Shown here: one piece after another, positions 32,946 through 42,444 of the stretch
How positions within the stretch are numbered: position 1 is the stretch's first letter
How the letters are laid out: every line of letters starts with the position of its first letter
Origin: Pseudomonas sp. TH43
GTDB lineage: Bacteria; Pseudomonadota; Gammaproteobacteria; Pseudomonadales; Pseudomonadaceae
Length of the DNA: 64,000 nucleotides
Reading direction: 5' to 3'
NCBI RefSeq assembly: GCF_016650635.1
Contig: NZ_JAEKFI010000002.1
Span: forward strand, 1 to 64,000
Position numbers and translations under genes: made by a program
Notes under the pieces: model-generated
What the model saw: only the letters and a program-made list of their open reading frames with translations
Told to the model about the DNA's origin: nothing
Database searches by the model: none

Positions 32946-35900
32946 TTAAGCCAGCTCAGGCTCGGCATTGGCAGTGACAGGTGCCACCACCGCTTGCCCA
33001 CTCAAGGCCAGATCCAGCAGCTCACGGTTGGCCACCGCATACATGGCGTAGTCCGTGCCGCTCGCCGCACGAATTTCCACCAGCATGGCGCGCCAGCGCG
33101 AGATCATGCCTTCGTGCTGTTCCATCCACAGCGCCAGACGTGCTTCCACGTCCAGAGTGCCGTCGCCCTGTTGCAGGACGGAGATGGTGATCGCACGTTG
33201 CTGCCAATCGACATCGTCACGGAACGCTTCACGGGCCAGGGCTTGCCAGTTGTTTTCAACTGGCAGCGCGCTGATCTGTTGCAGGTACCAGGTGATGTCG
33301 AGCGCACTGCCCACGGCGAAGTAGGCTTTCGCCACTTCTGCAGGGTTCTGGCCAGTCACGTCGGAGGCTTCGATGATCGGCAGCAGGGTGTACAGGTGCG
33401 AGGTGCCCGCAACCATACGCGCCAGCAACTCCGGCACACCGGCTTCGACGTACGCCTGATAACGCGCCTGCCAGTTTTCACGGATTTCGCCGCTGAGCAG
33501 TTCGTCGAGCTTCAGACCCAGCTCTTTCAGGTGCGGACCGAAGTGCGCCGTGTCACGGGCAGCGTTCTGCTCGTTGCGACGGGCACGCAGGAACCAGCGC
33601 GTAGCGCGACGGCCCAGACGCATCAACTCGTCCATCAGCTCCAGCTGGACGTCAGCGCTGACCTGGTAGTCCAGCGCTTCGATCTGACGGAACCAGTGCG
33701 GGAGGTGGAAGATGTCGCGCACGATCACATAAGCGCCCGCCACGTTCGCCGGGCTCATGCCGGTCGACTCTTTGAGTCGTTGAACGAAGGTGATGCCCAT
33801 GTGGTTGACCAGATCGTTGGCGATCTGGGTGCTGACGATCTCGCGTTTCAGGCGGTGACGACGCATGGCTTCGGAGAACTTGCTGACCAGGGTCGGCGGG
33901 AACGCCGTTTCCATGTCGCGGGTCAGGTAATCGTCGTCCGGCACCAAGGAGCCCAGCAACTGCTCCTTGAGGTCGATCTTGCTGTACGAGATCAGTACCG
34001 ACAGCTCAGGACGGGTCAAGCCATGGCCATCGGCGATGCGCTCGGCCAGTTGCTCTTCGGTCGGCAGGAACTCGATGGCGCGATCCAGCTTGCCGCGGCC
34101 TTCCAGATCGCCCATCAGACGCTTGTACTCAGCGATGCGCTCGTAGGCACGACGCGCTGCCAGAGACAGCGCCTGAGTCTGCTTGTAGTTGTTGCCCAGC
34201 ACCAGACCACCGACTTCGTCGGTCATGCTCGCCAGCAACTGGTTGCGTTGCTTGTCGGTCATGTCGCCGGCCTGAACCACCTCGTTCAGCAGGATCTTGA
34301 TGTTTACTTCGTGGTCGGAGCAGTCAACGCCACCGGCGTTGTCGATGAAGTCGGTGTTGGAACCGCCGCCATTCAGACCGAATTCAACACGACCCAGTTG
34401 GGTCATGCCGAGGTTACCGCCCTCGCCCACGACTTTGCAGCGCAGTTCGTTACCGTTCACGCGCAGTGCATCGTTGGCCTTGTCGCCAACATCGGCGTGG
34501 CTTTCAGTGCTGGCCTTGACGTAAGTACCGATACCGCCGTTCCACAGCAGATCCACCGGCGCCTTGAGCAAGGCGTTCAGCAGTTCGGTCGGGGTCAGCT
34601 TGTCGGCCTTGATGTCGAAGCGTTCTTTCATCTGCGCCGAGATAGCAATGCTCTTCGCGCTGCGCGAGAAGATACCGCCACCTTCGGACATGATGCTGGT
34701 GTCGTAATCGGTCCAGGCCGAACGCGGCAGCTCGAACATGCGCTGACGCTCGACGAAGCTGGTCGCCGGGTTCGGGTTTGGATCGATGAAGATGTGCAGG
34801 TGGTTGAAGGCCGCGACCAGTTGCAGCTTGTCGGACATCAACAGGCCGTTACCGAACACGTCACCGGCCATGTCGCCGACGCCCACTACGGTGATGCTGT
34901 CTTCCTGAACATTGATGCCGCGCTCGCGGAAGTGACGTTGTACGCCAACCCACGCGCCTTTGGCGGTAATGCCCATTTTCTTGTGGTCGTAACCCGCCGA
35001 ACCACCGGAGGCAAACGCGTCACCCAGCCAGAAGCCGTAGTCGATGGCGATGCCGTTGGCGATGTCGGAGAAGGTTGCAGTGCCCTTGTCCGCTGCCACG
35101 ACCAGGTACGGGTCATCGTCGTCATGACGCACGACGTTGACCGGCGGCACCAGTGCGCCGTCTTTCAGGTTGTCGGTGATATCCAGCAGACCCGAGATGA
35201 AAATGCGGTAGCAGGCGATGCCCTCGGCCGCGATCTCGTCACGGCTGCCGCCCAATGGCAAGCGACGCGGCAGGAAGCCGCCCTTCGCGCCCACTGGCAC
35301 GATGACCGAGTTCTTCACTTGTTGAGCTTTTACCAGGCCGAGGACTTCGGTACGGAAGTCTTCTTCACGGTCGGACCAGCGCAGGCCACCACGGGCGACG
35401 TTACCGAAGCGCAGGTGTACGCCTTCAACGCGTGGCGAGTAGACGAAGATTTCAAACTTCGGCACTGGCTTCGGCAGTTCAGGGATCGCGTGCGGGTTGA
35501 ACTTGAAGCTGAAGTACGACTTGTTCTGGCCGTTGGCATCAGTCTGGTAGAAGTTGGTACGCAGGGTCGCTTTTATCAGGTCAAGGTAACGACGCAGGAT
35601 GCGGTCTTCGTTGAGCACCTGAACATCGTCCAGGGCGTTCAGAATCGCTTGTTCCAGACGCTGTTGCTTGTCTTCCAGATCGTCGTCGCTGAGTTTGCGC
35701 GCCAGATAGAAGCGAGTCTTGAACAACCGGGTCAGCTCGCGAGCGATGTCGGTGTGGTTGTTCAGGGTGCTGGCGATGTAACCCAGGTCGAAGCCCAGAC
35801 GAATCTGCTTCAGATAACGCGCGTAAGCACGCAGCAGCGCGACGTCGCGCCATGGCAGACCGGCAGTCAGTACCAGACGGTTGAAAGCATCGTTTTCGGC

Positions 35901-37841
35901 ATCGCCGCTGACGATGTGAATGAACGCGTCCTGCAACGTGTCGTTGAGCTGCTGGATGTCGAGGTCCAGGCCTTCAGCGGCAGTGAACGCGAAGTCGTGA
36001 ATCCAGAACTCGCGGCCATTGGTGTGGCGCAGACGGTACGGGAACTCGCCCAGCACGCGCAGGCCGAGGTTTTCCAGAATCGGCAGAACGTCGGACAGCG
36101 CCAGCGGCGTGTCGGCGTGATACAGCTTGCAATGCAACTCGCGTTGGCCAGAGACCTGACCCAGCGGCTGATAGAAGCTCATCACCAGCGGATTTTTTTC
36201 GTTCAGGCTCAGCAGGTGCTGCATGTCGACCACGGCCGAATGCGCAGCGAAACGCTCGCGGTAGCCCGCCGGGAAGCCTTTCGGGAAGTCCGCCAGCACG
36301 TTGGTGCCATGGGCTTCGCCGAAGCTTTCGACCGTCAGTGCGGCGTAGTCGTCCTGCCAGCTGCGGCAGGCCTGCACGACTTCTTTTTCCAGCAGCAGCG
36401 GATCGATGTCGAGACGGTTTTTCGGGTCGACACGCAGGATCAGCTGTACGCGAGCCAGCACGGACTCAGAGAAGAATGTCCAGAATTCGCAATCGGACGC
36501 CTTCAGGCGTTCCATCAAGACTTGCTGGATCTTCTGGCGAACTTCGGTGGAGTAGATGTCGCGCGGCACGTAGGCCAGGCAGTAGCAGAAGCGACCGTAC
36601 GGGTCTTTGCGCAGGAACACGCGAATCTTGTTGCGTTCCTGGATCTGCACGATCGACATCACGGTGCTGAACAGTTCGTCGACCGGGGTCTGGAACAGGT
36701 CGTCACGCGGCAGGACTTCAAGCACCTGCGCCAGTTCCTTGCCCAGGTGCGCCTTGGACTGGAAGCCGGAACGGTGTTCGATTTCAGCGACCTTGCGGCG
36801 GATGAACGGGATGACCCGCACGCTCTCGCCATACACCGAAGAGGTGTACAGGCCCATGAAGCGGTGTTCCTTGATGACCTTGCCGTCGGCGTCGATTTCA
36901 CGGATCGACACGTAGTCCGGGTAGGCCGGACGGTGTACGCGGCTTGGGTGCGCAGCCTTGGCGAACGACAGCAGGGTCGGTTCGCGCAGGTAGTTGACGG
37001 CGTAGTCTTCGATGCGCAGGTCATCGTAGGTCAGGCCGGTGCGCAGCAGCTTGGTCAGGCCGAGGAAGGAGTTCTGGTCGTACTCGATGTGGCCGCCATC
37101 GGCCTGATCGGTCACCACGAACTCTTCGTAGCCGAGGAAGGTGAAGTGGTTGCCCACCAGCCATTCCAGGAAGCTTTTGATTTCGTTCTTTTCGTCGGCG
37201 TCGACGGCAAACGCGCTGTTGTCGAGCTGGGTGAGGATTTCCTGCACCTTGGCTTTCATCGGTTCGAAATCGGCGACCGCGACGCGGACTTCACCGAGAA
37301 CCTGCTCCAGCTCTTTGCTCAGCACATTCAGTTCGGCCGCGTTGGCGCAGCGGTCGATTTCCAGGTACATCAGCGACTCTTGCAGAATGCCATCGCCCTG
37401 GGTGCCTTTCGGCAGAACTTCCAGCAGCTCGCCCTTGCTGCCACGACGTACGCTGAGCACGGTGGTTTGCAGGGTGTGGATGCTGTAGCCGCGGCGGTTC
37501 AGCTCGGTGCGGACCGAGTCGACCAGAAACGGCAGGTCATGGTGCAGGACTTCGACCGCGGTGTGGGTCGACTGCCAGCCATGACGTTCGTAATCGGGGT
37601 TGTAGACGCGCACTTGCGGTTGCGCGTGATCGAAGCGCTCAAGCAGGCGCCACGCAGAGAGAGTACAGCCAGCGAGGTCGGAGAGGCGACGTTGAGTCAG
37701 CTCGTCCAGAGAAATGATGCCGAAGAATTGTTCAGCGAACAGCGCCACTTGTGGCAGTGCCTGTTCACTGATGTGCTGCGCCAGTGCCGCTTGCAGTTGG
37801 TGCTGGAAGTCGGCTTTGCTGGCTGCGGTGAAGAACGCCAT
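32946..37841 (-). CDS. gdhB: NAD-specific glutamate dehydrogenase (180-kDa type)
   Basis: 1631 aa from ATG 37841 (GGAG twelve bases upstream), matching the long GdhB family of Pseudomonas and Streptomyces. The N-terminal half has ACT-like regulatory regions; the catalytic domain in the second half includes 'GLRWSDREEDFRTEVLGLVKAQQVKNSVIVPVGAKGGF', 'SGLLDITDNL' and the NAD fold 'VVGVGDMAGDVFGNGLL'. Converts glutamate to 2-oxoglutarate and ammonium in the catabolic direction. Complete with no frame break. It is monocistronic with a terminator 14 bases after the stop. The antisense frame is long but a shadow. Confidence 0.97.
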   Translation of the reverse strand: MAFFTAASKADFQHQLQAALAQHISEQALPQVALFAEQFFGIISLDELTQRRLSDLAGCTLSAWRLLERFDHAQPQVRVYNPDYERHGWQSTHTAVEVLHHDLPFLVDSVRTELNRRGYSIHTLQTTVLSVRRGSKGELLEVLPKGTQGDGILQESLMYLEIDRCANAAELNVLSKELEQVLGEVRVAVADFEPMKAKVQEILTQLDNSAFAVDADEKNEIKSFLEWLVGNHFTFLGYEEFVVTDQADGGHIEYDQNSFLGLTKLLRTGLTYDDLRIEDYAVNYLREPTLLSFAKAAHPSRVHRPAYPDYVSIREIDADGKVIKEHRFMGLYTSSVYGESVRVIPFIRRKVAEIEHRSGFQSKAHLGKELAQVLEVLPRDDLFQTPVDELFSTVMSIVQIQERNKIRVFLRKDPYGRFCYCLAYVPRDIYSTEVRQKIQQVLMERLKASDCEFWTFFSESVLARVQLILRVDPKNRLDIDPLLLEKEVVQACRSWQDDYAALTVESFGEAHGTNVLADFPKGFPAGYRERFAAHSAVVDMQHLLSLNEKNPLVMSFYQPLGQVSGQRELHCKLYHADTPLALSDVLPILENLGLRVLGEFPYRLRHTNGREFWIHDFAFTAAEGLDLDIQQLNDTLQDAFIHIVSGDAENDAFNRLVLTAGLPWRDVALLRAYARYLKQIRLGFDLGYIASTLNNHTDIARELTRLFKTRFYLARKLSDDDLEDKQQRLEQAILNALDDVQVLNEDRILRRYLDLIKATLRTNFYQTDANGQNKSYFSFKFNPHAIPELPKPVPKFEIFVYSPRVEGVHLRFGNVARGGLRWSDREEDFRTEVLGLVKAQQVKNSVIVPVGAKGGFLPRRLPLGGSRDEIAAEGIACYRIFISGLLDITDNLKDGALVPPVNVVRHDDDDPYLVVAADKGTATFSDIANGIAIDYGFWLGDAFASGGSAGYDHKKMGITAKGAWVGVQRHFRERGINVQEDSITVVGVGDMAGDVFGNGLLMSDKLQLVAAFNHLHIFIDPNPNPATSFVERQRMFELPRSAWTDYDTSIMSEGGGIFSRSAKSIAISAQMKERFDIKADKLTPTELLNALLKAPVDLLWNGGIGTYVKASTESHADVGDKANDALRVNGNELRCKVVGEGGNLGMTQLGRVEFGLNGGGSNTDFIDNAGGVDCSDHEVNIKILLNEVVQAGDMTDKQRNQLLASMTDEVGGLVLGNNYKQTQALSLAARRAYERIAEYKRLMGDLEGRGKLDRAIEFLPTEEQLAERIADGHGLTRPELSVLISYSKIDLKEQLLGSLVPDDDYLTRDMETAFPPTLVSKFSEAMRRHRLKREIVSTQIANDLVNHMGITFVQRLKESTGMSPANVAGAYVIVRDIFHLPHWFRQIEALDYQVSADVQLELMDELMRLGRRATRWFLRARRNEQNAARDTAHFGPHLKELGLKLDELLSGEIRENWQARYQAYVEAGVPELLARMVAGTSHLYTLLPIIEASDVTGQNPAEVAKAYFAVGSALDITWYLQQISALPVENNWQALAREAFRDDVDWQQRAITISVLQQGDGTLDVEARLALWMEQHEGMISRWRAMLVEIRAASGTDYAMYAVANRELLDLALSGQAVVAPVTANAEPELA

Positions 37842-38345
37842 CTGTGGTACTCCGCTTAAGCTTGTTATTGATGGAAAGCGTCGCGTGCAACACCCCTTTC
37901 GGGGCTTGTGTCGCCCTGTTCCTGATTCTCGGGCAGAGGAAACAGGGGGACAGGTGGGTGAAGCTGGACGAGACACTCAGGTCACATTCACCTTCCATAG
38001 AATGGGCATCTGCAAAAACGACTGCCAGGGCTGCCGACAATGCCTTTACGGGTGCTCATCCGTTGCGCAGCTTAATGGGTGCGACAATGTGTCTGCTTGC
38101 GGTGCTGCGACATATTCGGTCATTGGCACGTAAACGAGGGCTTTCGCACCGGTAAACACTAGCACTCGTGGCGCAAAACGCTGGCCTGAATCCCCGTTTT
38201 TACGGTACATGCGTGCCAGAAATGATCATTGACCCACGTCTTGTTCACGACACATCCTCTGACACTCTCACATGCAGAAATTCCCGAGGGCTGGCAGAAT
38301 CGCGCCCATTAGCGACCAACACGCCCCTTGAGGCAGGAATTGACC
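37842..38345. other. 504-bp gap between gdhB and the next gene; no gene seen
   Basis: Divergent promoter region for gdhB and the 38346 gene. Contains 'acccctttcggggc', a small hairpin about 40 bases upstream of the gdhB start. I see no credible coding frame or RNA gene. Confidence 0.5.
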
Positions 38346-38699
38346 ATGCAAATGACCACCGCCCTACTGATCGTCAACCCGTGCGACGACGAAGAAGACA
38401 ACATGGCCATGCTCTGCTGCCATAGCGACAAGGGCGACATGTTCCTGATGAGCCGCTATCCGGACGAGGATGAGCTGGAGATTACGCTGGATGGCGAGCC
38501 TTCTACCCTGGAGGGCGTGAAAGTCACCCTGAGCAAGACCCTGCTGAAGATCGAAATCGCCGCGGCGGATGCCGATGTGCTGAATGGCGATGATGTGCTG
38601 GAGATCAGCTTTAACCCGGATATGGTGGATATGGATGAGGTTGAGGAAACCTTGAAGAACATCCTCGATGGGACGGGTACCTTCATTAACGAAATTTGA
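38346..38699 (+). CDS. Small acidic protein, unknown function
   Basis: 117 aa. The ATG at 38346 is preceded by AGGCAGGAATTGACC. Very acidic (D/E-rich: 'NPCDDEEDN', 'RYPDEDELEITLDGEP', 'DMVDMDEVEETLKNILDG'), no signal peptide or membrane helix; probably a soluble beta-sheet protein. Conserved-hypothetical character; function not known. Confidence 0.75.
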   Translation: MQMTTALLIVNPCDDEEDNMAMLCCHSDKGDMFLMSRYPDEDELEITLDGEPSTLEGVKVTLSKTLLKIEIAAADADVLNGDDVLEISFNPDMVDMDEVEETLKNILDGTGTFINEI

Positions 38700-38717
38700 T
38701 GTCGTCTGGGCTGGCCC

Positions 38718-38790
38718 TATCGCGAGCAGGCTCACTCCTACAGTTCGGTTGTACGACGATCCATTGTAGGAGTGAGCCTGCTCGCGATGG
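38718..38790. repeat. REP inverted pair
   Basis: 'tatcgcgagcaggctcactc' and 'gagtgagcctgctcgcgatg' enclosing a short loop. Confidence 0.88.
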
Positions 38791-38968
38791 GGCCGGCACA
38801 GGCAACCAATCACTCCCCGCTACAAAAATCCAACAATTCCCCCAGTCATTTCCCGCACTTTGCGCAAAATGCCGTTAGTCGCCACCCCCCGCGATGGATT
38901 AAAGTAACGCCCCCAGCCCCGGCGTTATTCGAACGCCTGTGGCCACCCCTTTCCAGGAACAGTCACCG

Positions 38969-39928
38969 ATGGAACATCGTGAAGCGCTGCTGGCGCTGCG
39001 AACCTTTCTTTCAACGCAGATTCTCGGCCAGGAAAAACTCATCGAGCGTTTGCTCATCGCCTTGCTCGCCGACGGCCACATGCTGGTCGAGGGCGCTCCG
39101 GGCCTGGCCAAGACCAAAGCGATCAAAGAACTCGCCGAGGGCATCGAAGCCCAGTTCCATCGCATCCAGTTCACCCCCGACCTGTTGCCGGCCGACATCA
39201 CCGGCACCGAGATCTATCGCCCGGAAACCGGCAGTTTCGTGTTCCAGCAAGGGCCGATTTTCCACAATCTGGTGCTGGCGGACGAAATCAACCGTGCGCC
39301 GGCCAAGGTGCAATCGGCGCTGCTCGAAGCCATGGCCGAGCGTCAGGTCAGTGTCGGCCGCAGCACGTACGAACTGTCACCGCTGTTTCTGGTGATGGCC
39401 ACGCAGAACCCGATCGAGCAGGAAGGCACGTACCCACTGCCGGAAGCGCAGCTCGACCGCTTCCTGATGCACGTCAAAATCGGCTTCCCCGACGCCGCCG
39501 TCGAACGCCGCATCCTCCAGCAAGCACGTGGCGAAGCGCTGAACGGTGAAACCAAGCCGGAACGCCGCGTGAGCCAGCAGGCGATCTTCGCCGCGCGCAA
39601 GGAAATCCTCGGTCTGTACATGGCCGACGCCGTGGAGGAATACCTGGTGCAACTGGTCATGGCCACGCGCACGCCGGCCAAGTTCGACCCGGAAATGGCC
39701 GAGTGGATCGCCTATGGCGCCAGCCCGCGTGGCTCGATTGCCCTCGACCGCTGCGCCCGCGCCCATGCCTGGCTGGCCGGTCGCGACTTCGTCAGCCCGG
39801 AAGACATTCAAGCCGTGCTGTTCGATGTGTTGCGTCACCGCATCATTCTGTCGTTTGAAGCCGAAGCCGCCGGCATCGATCAGGATCGGGTGGTGCAGCG
39901 GATTCTCGACGTCGTAGCCGTCGCTTGA
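38969..39928 (+). CDS. MoxR-family AAA+ ATPase
   Basis: 319 aa from ATG 38969 (AGGAACAG upstream). Walker A 'GAPGLAKTK', Walker B 'LVLADEINRAP', sensor 1 'VMATQNP' and 'YPLPEAQLDRFLM', all hallmarks of MoxR. Acts as a chaperone with VWA proteins. First gene of a tight six-gene operon (MoxR-DUF58-DUF4381-BatA-BatB/C-BatD) of the Bat aerotolerance/envelope stress type; downstream genes overlap by 4-8 bases. Confidence 0.95.
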   Translation: MEHREALLALRTFLSTQILGQEKLIERLLIALLADGHMLVEGAPGLAKTKAIKELAEGIEAQFHRIQFTPDLLPADITGTEIYRPETGSFVFQQGPIFHNLVLADEINRAPAKVQSALLEAMAERQVSVGRSTYELSPLFLVMATQNPIEQEGTYPLPEAQLDRFLMHVKIGFPDAAVERRILQQARGEALNGETKPERRVSQQAIFAARKEILGLYMADAVEEYLVQLVMATRTPAKFDPEMAEWIAYGASPRGSIALDRCARAHAWLAGRDFVSPEDIQAVLFDVLRHRIILSFEAEAAGIDQDRVVQRILDVVAVA

Positions 39929-39933
39929 CCCCC

Positions 39934-40878
39934 ATGAACGCCCCCCTGCCGTCCGAACCGGGCATCCGCATCAGCCTCACCGACCTGATCGAGATGCGCC
40001 ACCGTGTGCGTGAAGTGCAGCTGTTTTCCACGCCGAGTCAGCGCAGCCCGCTGATCGGCCTGCATCACTCGAAATTCCGAGGCCGTGGGGTCGACTTCGA
40101 TCAGGTGCGGGTCTATCAGGCCGGCGACGACGTGCGCACCATCGACTGGCGCGTGACCGCGCGTACGCAAGAGCCGCACACCAAGCTGTTCCATGAAGAA
40201 CGCGAACGGCCGATCTTCATCATGGTCGAGCAAAGCACGCGGCTGTTTTTCGGCTCGGGACTGATGTTCAAATCGGTGCTGGCAGCGCAAGTGGCGGCAC
40301 TGATCGGCTGGGCGGCGCTCGGCCACAACGACCGCGTCGGCGGACTGGTGTTTGGCGACAACGAGCACTACGAAATAAAGCCACGGCGTAGCAAACAGAG
40401 CCTGCTCCAATTGCTCAATCGTCTGGTCAAGGTCAATCAATCGCTACACAGCGAGCGCGAACCGGATCGCGATGCGTTTGGCGTCGCCCTGCGCCGCGCC
40501 CGCGAAGTGCTTCGCCCCGGCAGCCTGGCCATCGTGATCTGCGACGAGCGCGCACTGTCCGACAGCGCCGAACAACAGCTGAGCCTGCTATCGCGTCACT
40601 GCGATCTGCTGATGCTGCCAATCTCTGATCCGCTGGATCACGCCCTGCCCGCTGCCGGGCTTTTGAGATTTGCCGAACGTGGCGCGCAGCTTGAAATCGA
40701 CACGCTCAACTTCGACCTGCGCCAGACCTACCGCGCGCAAGCCGAAGCGCGAATCGCGCGCTGGGAACTGCTCGCGCAAAAGCTGCGCGTGCTACTGATG
40801 CCGCTGAGCACGCAAAGCGAGATGGTCGAGCAGATGCGCGAGTTCCTCAATCCGCAGCGTCCGGGGAAAGGTCGATGA
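39934..40878 (+). CDS. DUF58 domain protein
   Basis: 314 aa from ATG 39934. The DUF58 signature 'SKFRGRGVDFDQVRVYQAGDDVRTIDWRVTART' lies near residue 50, followed by a VWA-like fold ('RPIFIMVEQSTRLFFGSG') in which the metal-binding DxSxS is absent. Partner of MoxR. Starts 5 bases after the moxR stop and overlaps the next gene by 4. Confidence 0.93.
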   Translation: MNAPLPSEPGIRISLTDLIEMRHRVREVQLFSTPSQRSPLIGLHHSKFRGRGVDFDQVRVYQAGDDVRTIDWRVTARTQEPHTKLFHEERERPIFIMVEQSTRLFFGSGLMFKSVLAAQVAALIGWAALGHNDRVGGLVFGDNEHYEIKPRRSKQSLLQLLNRLVKVNQSLHSEREPDRDAFGVALRRAREVLRPGSLAIVICDERALSDSAEQQLSLLSRHCDLLMLPISDPLDHALPAAGLLRFAERGAQLEIDTLNFDLRQTYRAQAEARIARWELLAQKLRVLLMPLSTQSEMVEQMREFLNPQRPGKGR

Positions 40879-41372
40879 ACGGCCTCGAACAACTGCAGCC
40901 GCTGATCTCGCCGCCACCGATTGCCTTCTGGCCACCGGCGCCGGGCTGGTGGCTGCTGCTGTTGTTATTGCCGCTGCTCGGTTTCGCCGCGTGGAAGCTG
41001 CGCCGCTTCATTCCCATGAAGAAACGCCCGATCGTGCGTGCCGAACAGCCACTCGACCCGGTGCGCATCGCCGCCCTCGCCGAACTGGCACAAATGCCCA
41101 AACCCTACGACGGCGCTCCGGCCGGCGCTTGGCTGCAACAACTCAACGGCCTGCTCAAACGTCTGTGCCGCAACCATTACCCTTACAGCCAGAGCCACAC
41201 CCTCAACGGGCGTAAATGGCTGGCCTTCCTCGACAATCGCTGCCCGGCGGCCGGCCTGACGCGCTGGATGGTGTTGGTCGAAGGCGCCTACAAACCGGAA
41301 TGCAAACTCGACGACAAAGCCATTGCCGGCCTGACTCAAGCCGTCGACACGTGGATTCGCAAACATGTTTGA
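40875..41372 (+). CDS. DUF4381 domain membrane protein
   Basis: 165 aa. N-terminal 'LEQLQPLISPPPIAFWPPAPGWWLLLLLLPLLGFAAWKL' supplies the conserved P-P-x-x-x-W-P-x-A-P-G-W motif and one transmembrane helix of DUF4381. The C-terminal cytoplasmic helical region has 'WLQQLNGLLKRLCRNHYP'. Always found in MoxR-Bat operons, probably an assembly factor. Confidence 0.9.
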   Translation: MNGLEQLQPLISPPPIAFWPPAPGWWLLLLLLPLLGFAAWKLRRFIPMKKRPIVRAEQPLDPVRIAALAELAQMPKPYDGAPAGAWLQQLNGLLKRLCRNHYPYSQSHTLNGRKWLAFLDNRCPAAGLTRWMVLVEGAYKPECKLDDKAIAGLTQAVDTWIRKHV

Positions 41373-42444
41373 GTTCGCCTGGCCGTGGATCTTTGTGCTG
41401 TTGCCGCTGCCGTGGGTGATGCGTCTGGTGCTGCCGGTGGCCGACAGCGGCGAGCCGGCGCTGAAGGTCAGCTTCCTCGCTGATCTGGAAGGTCTCGCCC
41501 GCCGCCGTGCCCGCGCCAATCTGCCGGCGTGGCGCCAACAAGCGCCGTTCATGCTTCTGTGGCTGTTGCTGCTGACCGCTGCTGCCCGCCCGCAATGGCT
41601 GGGTGAGCCATTACCGATTGCCGCCAGCGGTCGTGATTTGCTGGTCGCGGTAGACGTGTCCGGCTCAATGGACTTCCCCGACATGCAGTGGCAGGACGAA
41701 GACGTCAGCCGCCTCTCCCTCGTTCAGCATTTGCTCGGCGATTTCCTTGAAAGCCGCGACGGCGACCGGGTCGGTTTAATCCTGTTCGGCAGTCAGGCCT
41801 ATCTGCAAGCGCCGCTGACCTTCGACCGACGTACCGTGCGTGTGTGGCTCGACGAGGCGCGGATCGGCATCGCCGGCAAAAACACCGCCATCGGCGACGC
41901 CATCGGTCTGGCGCTGAAACGCCTGCGCATGCGTCCGGCACAAAGCCGCGTGCTGATTCTGGTTACCGACGGCGCCAACAATGGCGGTGAGATCGATCCG
42001 TTGACCGCCGCCAGACTCGCGGCCAGCGAAGGCGTGAAAATCTACCCGATCGGCATCGGCGCCAACCCCGAGGACAGCGGCTCGACCGGCCTGCTTGGCG
42101 TCAATCCGAGCCTGGACCTCGACGAGCCTGCGTTGAAAGCCATCGCCGAGGTCACTGGCGGCCAGTATTTCCGTGCTCACGACGGCAAGGAACTGCAAGC
42201 CATCAAAGACACACTCGACCAGCTCGAACCAGTGACTCAACAACCGACTCAGGCGCGCCCGGCACAAGCCTTGTACCACTGGCCTCTGGCGCTGGCGCTG
42301 TGGTTGAGCCTGTTACTGGTCGCCCGTGAATTGTGGCCGGACAACCCGCTGCAACGCCTGTTCAGCAAGGAGCTTTATCTGCAAAGTCCGCTGCCTGACT
42401 GGCGCGAGCGTCTCAAGCGTTTGCGCCTGCGGAGGCGCCGATGA
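41365..42444 (+). CDS. BatA-like von Willebrand A membrane protein
   Basis: 359 aa. Two N-terminal membrane segments, then a VWA domain with intact MIDAS 'AVDVSGSMDF' (about residue 95) and 'VTDGANNGG', then a C-terminal transmembrane helix ('WPLALALWLSLLLVARELW'). Binds a divalent metal and partner proteins in the periplasm. Overlaps its neighbours by 8 and 4 bases. Confidence 0.93.
   Translation: MFEFAWPWIFVLLPLPWVMRLVLPVADSGEPALKVSFLADLEGLARRRARANLPAWRQQAPFMLLWLLLLTAAARPQWLGEPLPIAASGRDLLVAVDVSGSMDFPDMQWQDEDVSRLSLVQHLLGDFLESRDGDRVGLILFGSQAYLQAPLTFDRRTVRVWLDEARIGIAGKNTAIGDAIGLALKRLRMRPAQSRVLILVTDGANNGGEIDPLTAARLAASEGVKIYPIGIGANPEDSGSTGLLGVNPSLDLDEPALKAIAEVTGGQYFRAHDGKELQAIKDTLDQLEPVTQQPTQARPAQALYHWPLALALWLSLLLVARELWPDNPLQRLFSKELYLQSPLPDWRERLKRLRLRRRR

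Noticed and set aside
32994..37859. A 1621-codon open frame antisense to gdhB
   Set aside because: It mirrors a long GC-rich gene whose own protein is clearly conserved; the antisense translation has no domain pattern and is Q/V/R-biased as codon shadows are.
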